This document shows positions 9,312 to 18,027 of a stretch of 64,000 nt of DNA, one piece after another. The DNA comes from Methanoregulaceae archaeon (GTDB lineage: Bacteria > Armatimonadota > Fimbriimonadia > Fimbriimonadales > Fimbriimonadaceae): the NCBI GenBank assembly GCA_020850325.1, contig JADZEW010000016.1:207593-271592 (forward strand), written 5' to 3'. Under the pieces are notes generated by a model, which saw nothing but the letters and a program-made list of their open reading frames with translations, was not told where the DNA came from and did not search any database. The position numbers were made by a program, and so were the translations under genes. How positions within the stretch are numbered: position 1 is the first letter of the stretch; each line of letters opens with the position of its first letter.

Positions 9312-10273
9312 GCCGGGAGTTCGGCCGCCGAGTCTTGATCGAGGAGGCCGAGGCTCTCCAACAGCTGGCCGGTAACCTCGGTGACAGCTTCGACCAGGCG
9401 GTCGAGTGGATGCTTGGCGTCAAGGGCCGGGTGATCACGTGCGGGATCGGCAAGAGCGGCCACATCGCCCGCAAGACGGCAGGCACGCTCAGCAGCACCG
9501 GCACCCCGAGCTTGTTCTTGCAGGCGGCGGAGGCGGTTCACGGCGACCTGGGCATGGTCACCGCCGACGATATCGTGCTGCTCTACACCCACAGCGGCGA
9601 GACCGACGAACTTGTCCGGCTTTTCCCTTCGATCCGAGAAATCGGCGCGCGCACGATCCTAATGACCGGCCGGCCAGAGAGTTCGGCGGGGCGCCTCGCC
9701 GATCTGGTGCTCGACACCGGAGTTACTCGGGAGGCGTGCCCGCACAATCTCGCCCCCACGACGAGCACGACGGCGATGCTGGCCCTCAGCGATGCGCTTT
9801 CGGTCGCGGTGATGGAGCGTCGAGGATTCAGCCGTGAGGAGTTCGCTCGCTTCCACCCGAGCGGGGCGCTGGGCAAGCGGTTGCTGCTGCGGGTCAGCGA
9901 TGTGATGCGCCCAACTGCCGAAATCGCGCGGGTCTCTGAGGACACGCCGGTGCTCGACGTGATGCGCGCGATCACCAACGCAGGGGTCGGTGCGGCGGTG
10001 GTCTTAGATGCCGAGAATCGTCTGGTGGGGTTTGTCAGCGATGGCGACTTGCGCCGGCACTTTGTGAGCAGCGCCGAACCGCTTGATGCCCGCGCGGAAG
10101 ACCTCATGGCCCGGTCGGTCACGACGATCAGCGAAGACCTACTCGCCGTCGAAGCGCTCGAAGTGTTTCAGAACCTTCCGCGGAAGATCGGCGAGATGCC
10201 GGTGGTAGGGAAGGATAACCGCATCGTCGGCCTGCTCATGCTGAAAGACTTGCTGCGCTCGGGCATTGTGTAG
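9308..10273 (+). CDS. kdsD: KpsF/GutQ-family D-arabinose 5-phosphate isomerase
   Basis: A 321-residue protein with an N-terminal SIS domain (about residues 35-170; GIGKSGHIARKTAGTLSSTG and PSLFLQAAEAVHGDLGMV) followed by two CBS domains (about 200-320; VLDVMRAITNAGVGAAVVLD and the later PRKIGEMPVVGKDNRIVGL). This is the classic KdsD/KpsF architecture, which converts ribulose 5-phosphate to arabinose 5-phosphate, the first step to Kdo for lipopolysaccharide or capsule. It is translationally coupled to arginase by an ATGA overlap, although the two reactions are not in one pathway. The Kdo role fits the PagL-like gene at 30 kb. Confidence 0.9.
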   Translation: MSREFGRRVLIEEAEALQQLAGNLGDSFDQAVEWMLGVKGRVITCGIGKSGHIARKTAGTLSSTGTPSLFLQAAEAVHGDLGMVTADDIVLLYTHSGETDELVRLFPSIREIGARTILMTGRPESSAGRLADLVLDTGVTREACPHNLAPTTSTTAMLALSDALSVAVMERRGFSREEFARFHPSGALGKRLLLRVSDVMRPTAEIARVSEDTPVLDVMRAITNAGVGAAVVLDAENRLVGFVSDGDLRRHFVSSAEPLDARAEDLMARSVTTISEDLLAVEALEVFQNLPRKIGEMPVVGKDNRIVGLLMLKDLLRSGIV

Positions 10274-10348
10274 CCCCGCCAATCCTGCCACGCCGGTACA
10301 AGCCAACCGGCGACTACTGTATCGCGGAGAACGTTTTCGAGTGATGCC

Positions 10349-10549
10349 CTACGCTGCGCCTTCCACAATCGCGATCGTCAGTTCCCGCTCCAGTCGCGTC
10401 CCGCTAACCTCGGTCAGGTGCGCATGCCCGAGTTCACGGTGCTTGATGAGCTGGTGCAGATACCCCGCCAACTCGGCCGCCTCATCCTGGGTGAGCGTGA
10501 TGGCGACGTCGCTTAAAGACCTTCCTCGTTCGTAATCGGTGATTCTCAT
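10349..10549 (-). CDS. Small conserved-looking hypothetical protein (66 residues)
   Basis: A short acidic/helical protein beginning MRITDYERGRSLSDVAITLT and continuing with QDEAAELAGYLHQLIKHREL, which reads as one or two amphipathic helices. An AGGA directly precedes the ATG and AAGGTG lies about eight bases further up, and the interval 10550-10580 carries two GGTGCA copies around an A-tract. No known domain is recognised. Codon usage resembles the neighbours. It stands alone between kdsD and the histidine kinase, so its role is unknown. Confidence 0.55.
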   Translation of the reverse strand: MRITDYERGRSLSDVAITLTQDEAAELAGYLHQLIKHRELGHAHLTEVSGTRLERELTIAIVEGAA

Positions 10550-10623
10550 TCCTGCACCTTTTTTTGCACCTGATATCCATATCGCATGAGCGAGGTAGAA
10601 GGTTCCAACTTGGGTAGCAAGGC

Positions 10624-12960
10624 CTAGGCGGCGAGGGGGATGGGTCGGAATCGATCGACAATCGCGTCCAGATCCGCTGGTTTAACCGGCTTCGTCAGGT
10701 AGTCATCCATTCCTACCGCGAGACACTTCTCACGGTCGCCTTGCATCGCGTGCGCCGTAAGCGCGACGATCGGGGTGCGCCGGCCCCGCTCTCGATCTTG
10801 CTTGCGGATCGCGAGCGTAGCCTCGAACCCGTCGAGCACCGGCATCTGCAGGTCCATCAACACCAAGTCGTATTGCCTGGCGGTCGTGAGTTCTAGCGCC
10901 TCGGCCCCGTTCTCCGCGAACTCAACATGGCATTGATGCCTTCCGAGGATCTTCTCGCAGACCTTGCGGTTAACGAAGTTGTCCTCGACCACCAAGATGC
11001 TCATTCCGGCGACCGAAGTCTTGATGATTTTGGCTTGCTCTGCGGCAACTCGAACATTCAGCCCGCGGTGAACATCAGACATGACTTGAAGCAGTTCACT
11101 CTGGCGAACGGGTTTGGTCAGCGATCGAATCACTCCGATCTCAGCCAGGGCCGAAGCGCTGAGCAGGTGGTTGACCGACGACAGCATAACCATCGCCGGG
11201 GCCTGGACTCCATAACGGGCCGAAATCTCCTGAGCAAGCTCGACGCCATCCATGTCGGGCATCTGGAAGTCAAGAAGCACGATGTCCGCCGAGGCCTCTT
11301 CGAGCCGCGCGAGAGCCGCCTCGCCGTGAGCCGCGAGCGTTACGTGACATCCCTGTGCGGTCATGAGCCGAGACAAGACCTTGCGATTCGTCATGTTGTC
11401 GTCGACCACCAAGATGTCGAGACCATCCAGCGTCCGTGGCGCGTCGATCATCCCTGGCTGCAGGACTTGGGGTTCGAGCGGTAAATCAACCCAGAACGTC
11501 GATCCCTCGCCTTCGCGGCTCTTCATGCCGACGCGACCACCCATGAGCGTGGCCAACTGCCGAACAATGGCCAATCCGAGGCCGGTCCCCCCGTAGCGGC
11601 GCGTTGTCGATCCGTCGGCCTGGGTGAAGCTCTCAAAAATCGCGGCGTGGCGGGACTCGGGGATGCCGATTCCGGTGTCGGTCACGCCGAGGCGCAACCA
11701 CGTCGGTCCGTCGTCGATCGGCTCGATGCGCAACGCGACCTCGCCGCTTTCCGTGAACTTCAGCGCATTTGAGACAAGATTCGCGAGGACTTGCTTGATG
11801 CGAACCGGGTCGCCGAACCGCCGGTAGGAGAGTTCTTCATCGAGGTCGACCACCATCTCGATGCCCTTGTCTTGAGCTTGCGACGCGAACATCTCTGCGA
11901 CTTCCTGGGCGATCCGCTCAAGGTCCAGTTCCACGTGCTCGATCGTCATCTTTCCGGCTTCGATCTTCGAGAAGTCGAGAATATCGTTGATGATGTGGAG
12001 CAGGGTATCGGCGCTCTGCAGCACGGTCTCCGCAAAGTCGCGCTGGTCTTCGTCCAGGCGAGTCGAGAGCAACAGCTCAGTCATGCCGATGACGCCATTG
12101 AGTGGCGTTCGGATCTCATGGCTCATGTTCGCGAGGAACTCGCTTTTGAGTTGCGAGGCTTCCATGGCGGCCTCTCGCGCCTCGATCAGTTCTTCCACCA
12201 TCCGGCGACGGTCGGTCACATCGTAGATGGCGCCGTCAAGCACCAGACCACCGTCTTCCTCTGACCACGCGACTTTGCCGCGCTCGGAGACCCAAAGCAG
12301 GTTGCCCTGACGGTTCCGAATGCGATACTCGACGACGTAGCTGCCGCGCTCTTCGACCGCGTGCTCGGCGGCGTGGACCAGTTGGGGATAGTCGGCAGGT
12401 TCCACGAGATCGACAAACTTGATCTGCCGAGACATGAACTCCTCAGGGGTGTAGCCGAGCAGCGCGGTCACGCTGTCGCTCATGAAGTCGATCTTCCATT
12501 GGTCGTTGATGATCGCCCGGAAGACGGCGCCGGGAATGTTCGCGACGAGCGCGCGCAGCTTCCGCTCCTGGGCCCGAAGTTGCGCCTTGACATCGGTGAG
12601 GTCATCGACGATGAAGCAGAAGCGGTTCGGAGTGCCGTCGATTGGGGACAACGTAGCAAGGCGCCATCGGTCACCGGTGGCCGTCTCGCGGTAATACTCA
12701 AATCGGATGGGTTGGCCGCTCGCGGCACATTCTTGGCTTCGCGTGACCCACTCTTCGCGCAGCGGATCGGGGAGGCCCATCTCTTGGCTCGTACGGCCAA
12801 TGAACTCTGAGGGTTTGCGTCCGTGGATGCGGGCGCCATAAGCGTTCATCGCGATGTACACGAAGTCGTCGTCTTGAACCTCTATGACCCCCATCGACAG
12901 CGTAACGCTATCGATGAGCCGGCCTAGGCTCGTGGCTGTTCCGTCGTTTGCACTGACCAC
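10624..12960 (-). CDS. PAS-PAS hybrid histidine kinase with two receiver domains
   Basis: A 778-residue cytoplasmic sensor with no evident membrane segment. Domains in order: PAS (about 15-125), PAS/PAC (about 135-255), HisKA with the phospho-accepting His 281 in NMSHEIRTPLNG, HATPase_c (about 380-495) with an N box near 398, DTGIGIP at 428-434 and GGTGLGL at 457-463, receiver 1 with acceptor Asp 574 and Lys 616, receiver 2 with acceptor Asp 703 and Lys 757. No HPt domain is present and no response regulator is adjacent, so phosphate must pass to a partner encoded elsewhere. The start is GTG; TATACC lies almost directly before it. The gene is divergent from rplK. Confidence 0.93.
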   Translation of the reverse strand: MVSANDGTATSLGRLIDSVTLSMGVIEVQDDDFVYIAMNAYGARIHGRKPSEFIGRTSQEMGLPDPLREEWVTRSQECAASGQPIRFEYYRETATGDRWRLATLSPIDGTPNRFCFIVDDLTDVKAQLRAQERKLRALVANIPGAVFRAIINDQWKIDFMSDSVTALLGYTPEEFMSRQIKFVDLVEPADYPQLVHAAEHAVEERGSYVVEYRIRNRQGNLLWVSERGKVAWSEEDGGLVLDGAIYDVTDRRRMVEELIEAREAAMEASQLKSEFLANMSHEIRTPLNGVIGMTELLLSTRLDEDQRDFAETVLQSADTLLHIINDILDFSKIEAGKMTIEHVELDLERIAQEVAEMFASQAQDKGIEMVVDLDEELSYRRFGDPVRIKQVLANLVSNALKFTESGEVALRIEPIDDGPTWLRLGVTDTGIGIPESRHAAIFESFTQADGSTTRRYGGTGLGLAIVRQLATLMGGRVGMKSREGEGSTFWVDLPLEPQVLQPGMIDAPRTLDGLDILVVDDNMTNRKVLSRLMTAQGCHVTLAAHGEAALARLEEASADIVLLDFQMPDMDGVELAQEISARYGVQAPAMVMLSSVNHLLSASALAEIGVIRSLTKPVRQSELLQVMSDVHRGLNVRVAAEQAKIIKTSVAGMSILVVEDNFVNRKVCEKILGRHQCHVEFAENGAEALELTTARQYDLVLMDLQMPVLDGFEATLAIRKQDRERGRRTPIVALTAHAMQGDREKCLAVGMDDYLTKPVKPADLDAIVDRFRPIPLAA

Positions 12961-13023
12961 CGGTATAAACCCCAGTAGAGGTATCGGCAGGTTAGTTTGG
13001 ACTGATTAGGGGAGGGGAGCGGG

Positions 13024-13029
13024 TATACT
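13024..13029 (+). promoter_or_regulatory. Probable rplK -10 element
   Basis: TATACT is a 5/6 match to the -10 consensus and lies 77 bases before the rplK ATG, leaving a leader of about 70 bases. A TTGGAC at 12997-13002 is 21 bases away, too far for a standard -35, so the upstream element is unclear. A GAGG lies at 13090-13093, about 13 bases before the ATG. Confidence 0.45.
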
Positions 13030-13106
13030 GCGGGATCGTTCGGGGTCGGGCTGACGCTTCCTATATTTGCCGCAGACCACCAACTTCTTGAGGTTTTCGA
13101 AACACC

Positions 13107-13532
13107 ATGGCAAAACAGGTTACGAGCGTCATTAAGCTCAATATTCCCGCCGGCAAGGGTACGCCGGCTCCTCCCGTTGGTCCCGCGCTGGGTCAGGCCG
13201 GCATCAACATGATGGAGTTCTTGAAGAAGTTCAACGAGCAGACGGCTCCGCAAATGGGCTTCATGCTGCCCGTCGAGATCAACGTCTACTCGGATCGCTC
13301 CTACTCGTTCATCGTCAAGCAGCCGCTGACGACCGATCTGATCAAGCGCGCCGCTGGCATCACAACCGGTGCCGCGAATCCGAAGCTCGACAAGGCCGGC
13401 GTTCTCACCAGCGACAAGCTCCGCGAAGTCGCCAAGCTGAAGATGGCCGACCTAAACACCGACGACGAAGAGATGGCGATGCGCATTGTCGCCGGGGCTG
13501 CCCGCTCGATGGGCGTCCGCGTCGAAGACTAG
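13107..13532 (+). CDS. rplK: 50S ribosomal protein L11
   Basis: A 141-residue protein with the full L11 signature: an N-terminal domain with NIPAGKGTPAPPVGPALGQA followed by GINMMEFLKKFNEQT, and the C-terminal rRNA-binding domain ending MRIVAGAARSMGV. L11 binds the GTPase-associated region of 23S rRNA and is needed for stringent factor activation. It usually sits in a nusG-rplK-rplA-rplJ-rplL cluster; here it is alone, with its own promoter and a strong terminator. The last codons and stop form the perfect 20-base palindrome at 13521-13540. Confidence 0.97.
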   Translation: MAKQVTSVIKLNIPAGKGTPAPPVGPALGQAGINMMEFLKKFNEQTAPQMGFMLPVEINVYSDRSYSFIVKQPLTTDLIKRAAGITTGAANPKLDKAGVLTSDKLREVAKLKMADLNTDDEEMAMRIVAGAARSMGVRVED

Positions 13533-13551
13533 TCTTCGACGGGCTAACAAG

Positions 13552-13590
13552 ATCGGCCGCTCCCTAGACCGGAGTGGCCGATTTGCGTTT
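13552..13590 (+). terminator. Rho-independent terminator of rplK
   Basis: A 12-bp stem, 13552-13563 with 13571-13582, has one G-U pair and a 7-base loop, and is followed by TTGCGTTT. It lies 20 bases after the rplK stop and just reaches the stop of the convergent CoA-binding gene. Confidence 0.85.
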
Positions 13591-14098
13591 AGGACCGGCG
13601 CTGCGCCGAGATAACCTCGGTGTTCATGCCCGCCCAGTGCAGCATGCCGCCGTAACGGCCGTGCTCCATCTTGATGCACTTGTCCATCACGACCTGGAGT
13701 CCCGCCTCGATCCCGCGGTCGGCAGCAGGGAAGTTGATGATCCGAAGCTGCATCCATACGGCTCGGGCGCCGTTCTGGATCGCCTGTTCGACAATCGCGT
13801 CGGCTTCCTCCGCGGGGCGAAAAATATCCACGATATCCACTGCGAACGGGACGTCGGCCAGACTGGCGTACGCCTTCCGTCCGAGAATCTCCGGAGCCTT
13901 GGGGTGGACCGGGATCACGTCGTAGCCCTTGTCGATGAGATAGCTCGCGACCATGTTGCTCGCCTTGGTCTTCTCGGTCGAGAGACCGATGATCGCGACC
14001 GTCTTCGCTTCGCGAAGCAGCGCTTGAATCGCCTTCGTGTTCTGATAGCGCTCGCGCTGATCGGCATCGAGCGCGGTGTTCAGCTTGATGTCGCTCAC
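13589..14098 (-). CDS. CoA-binding domain protein (YccU-like)
   Basis: A 169-residue protein with a Rossmann-type CoA-binding fold: TVAIIGLSTEKTKASNMVASYL, then YDVIPVHPKAPEILGRKAY and later AVWMQLRIINFPAADRGIEA with a conserved CIKMEH near the end. Homologues are small cytoplasmic proteins of unclear function that resemble the succinyl-CoA synthetase alpha N-terminal domain. The start is GTG and overlaps the metY stop as GTGA, so it is probably translated together with metY. A link to sulfur amino acid metabolism is inferred from this context only. Confidence 0.85.
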   Translation of the reverse strand: MSDIKLNTALDADQRERYQNTKAIQALLREAKTVAIIGLSTEKTKASNMVASYLIDKGYDVIPVHPKAPEILGRKAYASLADVPFAVDIVDIFRPAEEADAIVEQAIQNGARAVWMQLRIINFPAADRGIEAGLQVVMDKCIKMEHGRYGGMLHWAGMNTEVISAQRRS

Positions 14099-15384
14099 GC
14101 GGTCACCGCCGCGAGCGCTTGGTCGAGGTCCGCCAGCAGGTCATCGAGCGTCTCAATCCCCACCGACAGGCGGATGAGGCTCGCGCTGATCCCACCCGCC
14201 GCCAGCTCGGTGTCGGTGAGCTGCTGGTGAGTGGTAGTCGCGGGCTGAATGACCAGCGACTTGGCATCGCCGACGTTGGCGAGATGCGAGAACAGCTGGA
14301 GCGACTCGATGAATTGCTTGCCCGCCGCGCGGCCATCGTTGCCCTTCAACTCAAACGAGAGGATCGCGCCCGCTCCCTTGGGCAGATACTTCTGGGCCCG
14401 TGCATAGTGGGGGTGGCTCGGCAACCCCGCGTAGTGCACTTTGGTGACTTTTGGGTGCTGCTCGAGGAACTCGGCCACCCCAACAGCGTTAGTGACGTGC
14501 CGCTCCATCCTCAGCGAGAGCGTCTCGATGCCCTGCAGCAGGAGGAACGAGTTCATCGGCGCGATGCATGCCCCGGTGTCGCGCACCGTCTCCGCACGCA
14601 GCTTGACGAGGAAGCCGTAGTGCCCGAAGGTGTCGAAAAACCGCAGTCCGTGGTACGAAGGCGACGGATCGGCAATCGTGGGGAAGTGGCCAAAGTCGAA
14701 CTCGCCGGAGTCGACGACGATACCGCCGATGCTCGTGCCGTGCCCACCGAGATACTTCGTTGCCGAGTGGATGATGAGGGTAGCTCCCCATTCGATCGGT
14801 CGGCAGAGATACGGCGAGGCGAAGGTGTTGTCGACCACGAGGGGAATCTTTGCGTCGTTGGCGATTTGGGCCAAGGCCTCGAGGTCGGCGATCGCGTTCG
14901 TGGGGTTGCCGATGATCTCGACGAAGAGCATCCGGGTGGTCGGTCGGATTGCTGCCGCCCACGCATCGTTGTCATCAGGCGAAACAAAGGTGACCTCGAT
15001 CGCAAGCTTCTTGAGCGTGTGCGTGAGCATGGTCAGCGTTCCGCCGTAGAGCTGGGTCGAGGCGACGATGTGATCACCCGGGGAGCATAGGGTGAGGATC
15101 ACGCCAAACTCGGCGGCCATGCCGCTGGCCACCGCAACCGCCCCCGTGCCACCTTCCAGGGAAGCGACCCGCTCTTCGAGGACGGCGGTCGTCGGGTTGC
15201 TGATTCGGGAGTAGATGTTGCCGTACTCCTTGAGTTCGAAGAGGCTTGCGGCTTCTTCGGCGGAACCGAACACGTAGCTCGTGGTCTGGAAGATGGGTAC
15301 CGCGCGGGAGCCGACGTAGGGGTCGGGAATCTGCCCCGCGTGGAGCATTCGGGTCTCGAAACCGTAATCGCGATTGCTCGACAT
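14095..15384 (-). CDS. metY: O-acetylhomoserine aminocarboxypropyltransferase (sulfhydrylase)
   Basis: A PLP-dependent Cys/Met metabolism enzyme of 429 residues. The PLP Lys is in LIIHSATKYLGGHGTSIGG; other marks are YSRISNPTTAVLEERVASLE and FVEIIGNPTNAIADLEAL near the cofactor Asp. The insert and length match MetY-type enzymes, which make homocysteine from O-acetylhomoserine and sulfide. I chose ATG 15384 (MSSNRDYGFETRMLH) because GGAG lies five bases before it and the family starts with GFxTxxLH; longer starts would cross the divergent AraC gene. No SAM riboswitch fits in the 40 bases between the two divergent starts. Confidence 0.9.
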   Translation of the reverse strand: MSSNRDYGFETRMLHAGQIPDPYVGSRAVPIFQTTSYVFGSAEEAASLFELKEYGNIYSRISNPTTAVLEERVASLEGGTGAVAVASGMAAEFGVILTLCSPGDHIVASTQLYGGTLTMLTHTLKKLAIEVTFVSPDDNDAWAAAIRPTTRMLFVEIIGNPTNAIADLEALAQIANDAKIPLVVDNTFASPYLCRPIEWGATLIIHSATKYLGGHGTSIGGIVVDSGEFDFGHFPTIADPSPSYHGLRFFDTFGHYGFLVKLRAETVRDTGACIAPMNSFLLLQGIETLSLRMERHVTNAVGVAEFLEQHPKVTKVHYAGLPSHPHYARAQKYLPKGAGAILSFELKGNDGRAAGKQFIESLQLFSHLANVGDAKSLVIQPATTTHQQLTDTELAAGGISASLIRLSVGIETLDDLLADLDQALAAVTA

Positions 15385-15424
15385 CGTATCTCCATTGTGA
15401 CGCGTGAGCGCCTCATACTGAGCT

Positions 15425-16198
15425 ATGCCCACCGCTTCGATGCACTACCGCGAGATTCCCCCCAGCCCGGCGGCGGCGACCGCTGTCGCGAGCTTCTGGG
15501 AGTTCGTCGTGTCGGATTCTGTTGAGGCTTCGCCTTTGCACCGAATCCCCGTTGATGGGTGCGTGTCCTTGGCTGTCTGCAGACCGACTCATGGCCCCTC
15601 GCGGGTGGTTTACGTTGGACCTCGATGCGAGGCCCTTGAAGTTCCGGTATCCGCGGGTGATCACTTCTTCGGAGTTCGGTTCTTGCCCGGATGCAGCCAC
15701 GCCGCAATTGGCATCTCAGGTCTCGAGTGGCGCGACCAGGCGGGCCTGTTCGTTCACCCCCTCGCGACGCAGTTCCTTGAGTCGTTGCAGGGTGTCGATT
15801 CCCTCGAGCAAGCCGTACCCGCGATCGAGAAGCATCTGCAATCCGGAGAACCGTGTCGCTTCGTCCAAAGGGCGGTCTCCACCATCGTTTCCGCCCGCGG
15901 ATCGGTGCTCATCTCTGATATTGCGACCTCATTGAACATCAGCGAGCGGCACCTCTTGCGCCGCTTTCGTGAAGACGTCGGGTTGAGCCCCAAGCAGTTC
16001 GCTCGAATCTGTCGGGCACGGGCTGCGGCGGTCGATGCGTTGCATGGCGAGCAGACCTGGGGCGAGATCGCGGCCGAGCGTGGCTATGCCGATCAGGCTC
16101 ATCTCTCCAATGAGTTCACTCAGCTCTTTGGGCTTTCCCCGAGCGAGTTCGAGGTGCGCGTGCTGTCCGACATCGAGCACGGCACTCTTCAGCATTAG
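15425..16198 (+). CDS. AraC-family transcriptional regulator
   Basis: A 257-residue protein with a variable N-terminal domain and a C-terminal double helix-turn-helix from about residue 155: ISDIATSLNISERHLLRRFR is the first HTH, and GEIAAERGYADQAHLSNEFT is the second. The N-terminal region contains HFFGVRFLPG, as in DUF6597-type AraC regulators. It is divergent from metY and upstream of a secreted DUF1579-like gene on the same strand; its target is not evident. CATACT ends five bases before the ATG, in line with the leaderless pattern in this window. Confidence 0.85.
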   Translation: MPTASMHYREIPPSPAAATAVASFWEFVVSDSVEASPLHRIPVDGCVSLAVCRPTHGPSRVVYVGPRCEALEVPVSAGDHFFGVRFLPGCSHAAIGISGLEWRDQAGLFVHPLATQFLESLQGVDSLEQAVPAIEKHLQSGEPCRFVQRAVSTIVSARGSVLISDIATSLNISERHLLRRFREDVGLSPKQFARICRARAAAVDALHGEQTWGEIAAERGYADQAHLSNEFTQLFGLSPSEFEVRVLSDIEHGTLQH

Positions 16199-16248
16199 AT
16201 GTCGGAAATCTCCAAGATATAACGAAAATTGTGCGTTATGATGGAGAC

Positions 16249-16749
16249 ATGACCTCTTTGCTCCTGTTCGTCGCCCTCGCCCAGCAACCCGCCCCGCCCG
16301 ATAAGCCCGCGATCCTCGCTGCGATGAAGGAAGTCAGCTTCCTGGTCGGTGAATGGGAAGGCGAAGGATGGAAGATGATCGCCGGGAAGCGCGAGCCCAG
16401 CACCGTCTCCGAGCGTGTTCAGTGGCAGGCGGGCGGCACCGTCCTTTCGATCAACGGACACGGCAAGAACTCGCAGGGAGCGACGGTGCACGAGGCCTAC
16501 GGGGTGATGTTCTTCGACCTTAAGTCCAAGGAGTATCGCTTGCGCACGTTCCTATCCGACGGCAACACGGGCGACTTCAAGGCCGAGGCCAAAGATGGGG
16601 TCATCACCTGGCACTTGCCGTCCACGCGACCGATCCGCTACACGATCCGCCTCGACGATAAGGGGCGATGGTTCGAGGTCGGCGAGGTCAACACCAGCGG
16701 TGAGACGTGGCTCAAGTTCATGGAGATGACGCTGACGAAGAAGGGCTAA
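16249..16749 (+). CDS. Secreted DUF1579-like (lipocalin-fold) protein
   Basis: A 166-residue protein beginning with a short hydrophobic signal (MTSLLLFVALAQQPAP). The mature part has VSFLVGEWEGEGWKMI and then beta-rich repeats ending MEMTLTKKG. The LxGxWxGxG motif is typical of DUF1579/DUF1794-type lipocalin-like domains, whose ligand is generally unknown. I chose ATG 16249 instead of the ATG at 16231 because TATGAT (16237-16242) and GGAGAC sit immediately before it and the signal peptide starts there. It may be under control of the upstream AraC gene, which is an inference. Confidence 0.75.
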   Translation: MTSLLLFVALAQQPAPPDKPAILAAMKEVSFLVGEWEGEGWKMIAGKREPSTVSERVQWQAGGTVLSINGHGKNSQGATVHEAYGVMFFDLKSKEYRLRTFLSDGNTGDFKAEAKDGVITWHLPSTRPIRYTIRLDDKGRWFEVGEVNTSGETWLKFMEMTLTKKG

Positions 16750-16824
16750 GATGAGATCGGAACGCTGATTGGATCACCGGCGTTAGCTTCGAGTAGGCGT
16801 TCTCTTGCGCCAAGGTCTCCGCTC

Positions 16825-18027
16825 ATGAAGCGATTGCTCGTCCTGTTTGCCCTCGTTCCGGCCGTCGCTTGCGCGGAGCTTCGCATGGGGGAGGAGGTTC
16901 CGGTCGAGAGGCTGATCAAGAATGTCGAGGCTTCCCTCAAGTCGAAGCCGACAGACACGGATCAGCTCTTTTTACTCGCCCGACTTCACTCGATGGCTTA
17001 CGCCTTGAAGGAGCCCGCCCCATCCGTCTATTTCAAGAAGTGGCAAGATTCGGCGAGCGAGTTCAGATTTGCACCATGGGTCGGCATCCAACTCAAGGTC
17101 GAGGTTGCCGAGACAATCCTCAGTCCGACGCGGCTACAGCACCTTAGGACTTCCTATCTCAACTATCAGAAAGTCGTGGCGTTGAATCCCGAGTCGAGTT
17201 TGCCGAAGTTGGGATGGGGTTGGGTGAGCGAGGAAGCGGCCAAGTATCCCGCGCAGACTGCGAGCTTTGGCGCCCCCAAGAAGCTGACTTCGGCTAACTT
17301 CACGGACCAAGCGATCAGGCTCTACCGCGAGATCGTTGCGAAGTATAGGCCGAATGCTGGTCGCCGTTGGGACTGGCCGGCTGAGGAGCCCGCATACGAA
17401 GCTGCAAGGAACCTGCAACGGCTTGTGAAGGGCGAAACGGTGTACGCGAGAATTGCTCTCATGGTTGAACGTGCGCTACTCGCCACGATCATTGCCGAGT
17501 ACGAGGCCAGACCGATCGTGATCTCACCGGTCATCTTTCCCCGGATACCGACTCCGGTCACCCGGCTCGTCGATCCCGCGTGCACCTCCACCTTCGACAT
17601 CGCTGCGGACGGCATTCCACGTCAGTGGCCGTGGGTCACCCCTCAAACCGCGTTTTTGGCATGGGATCCGGCCGGGACTGGCGTCATCAAGGACGGCACG
17701 CAGCTCTTTGGAAACCGCACGTTCAACATGTTCTTCCGGGACGGCTACGCTGCCCTCGCTTCACTCGACAACAACCACGACGGGTGGCTGACTGGGATCG
17801 AAATCAGGGGGATCGTCGTGTGGAATGACCGAAACCAGAACGGCGTCTCGGATCGGGGCGAGGTTCTACCCGCCGAGCGCTTGGGAGTCACTGCGATTCG
17901 AACCAAGAGCAATGGCTCTGCCGGCGGCATGCTCGCCGCTTCGACCGGGATTCGGTTCCTATCCGGGCAAACCGTCCCCACATACGACTGGCTTCCGACC
18001 TCGAAGACCGGCGCCTTGCAGCGCTAG
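16825..18027 (+). CDS. Secreted protein with EF-hand-like calcium motifs
   Basis: A 400-residue protein with a signal peptide (MKRLLVLFALVPAVACAELR, possibly cut after a Cys-Ala pair). Residues 25-240 are helical with a TPR-like feel (LLARLHSMAYAL, then LRTSYLNYQKVVALNPESSL). The C-terminal part holds two EF-hand-like loops, DNNHDGWLTGIE and DRNQNGVSDRGE, as seen in many secreted Ca-binding proteins of this group. No enzyme motif is recognised. The TAG stop shares the tetranucleotide CTAG with the stop of the convergent cupin gene. Confidence 0.7.
   Translation: MKRLLVLFALVPAVACAELRMGEEVPVERLIKNVEASLKSKPTDTDQLFLLARLHSMAYALKEPAPSVYFKKWQDSASEFRFAPWVGIQLKVEVAETILSPTRLQHLRTSYLNYQKVVALNPESSLPKLGWGWVSEEAAKYPAQTASFGAPKKLTSANFTDQAIRLYREIVAKYRPNAGRRWDWPAEEPAYEAARNLQRLVKGETVYARIALMVERALLATIIAEYEARPIVISPVIFPRIPTPVTRLVDPACTSTFDIAADGIPRQWPWVTPQTAFLAWDPAGTGVIKDGTQLFGNRTFNMFFRDGYAALASLDNNHDGWLTGIEIRGIVVWNDRNQNGVSDRGEVLPAERLGVTAIRTKSNGSAGGMLAASTGIRFLSGQTVPTYDWLPTSKTGALQR

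Noticed and set aside
15385..15424. SAM riboswitch before metY
   Set aside because: Only 40 bases separate metY from the divergent AraC start, too short for a riboswitch.
16214..16242. A full -35/-10 promoter before the DUF1579-like gene
   Set aside because: TATGAT is a good -10, but no -35-like hexamer lies 16-18 bases upstream.
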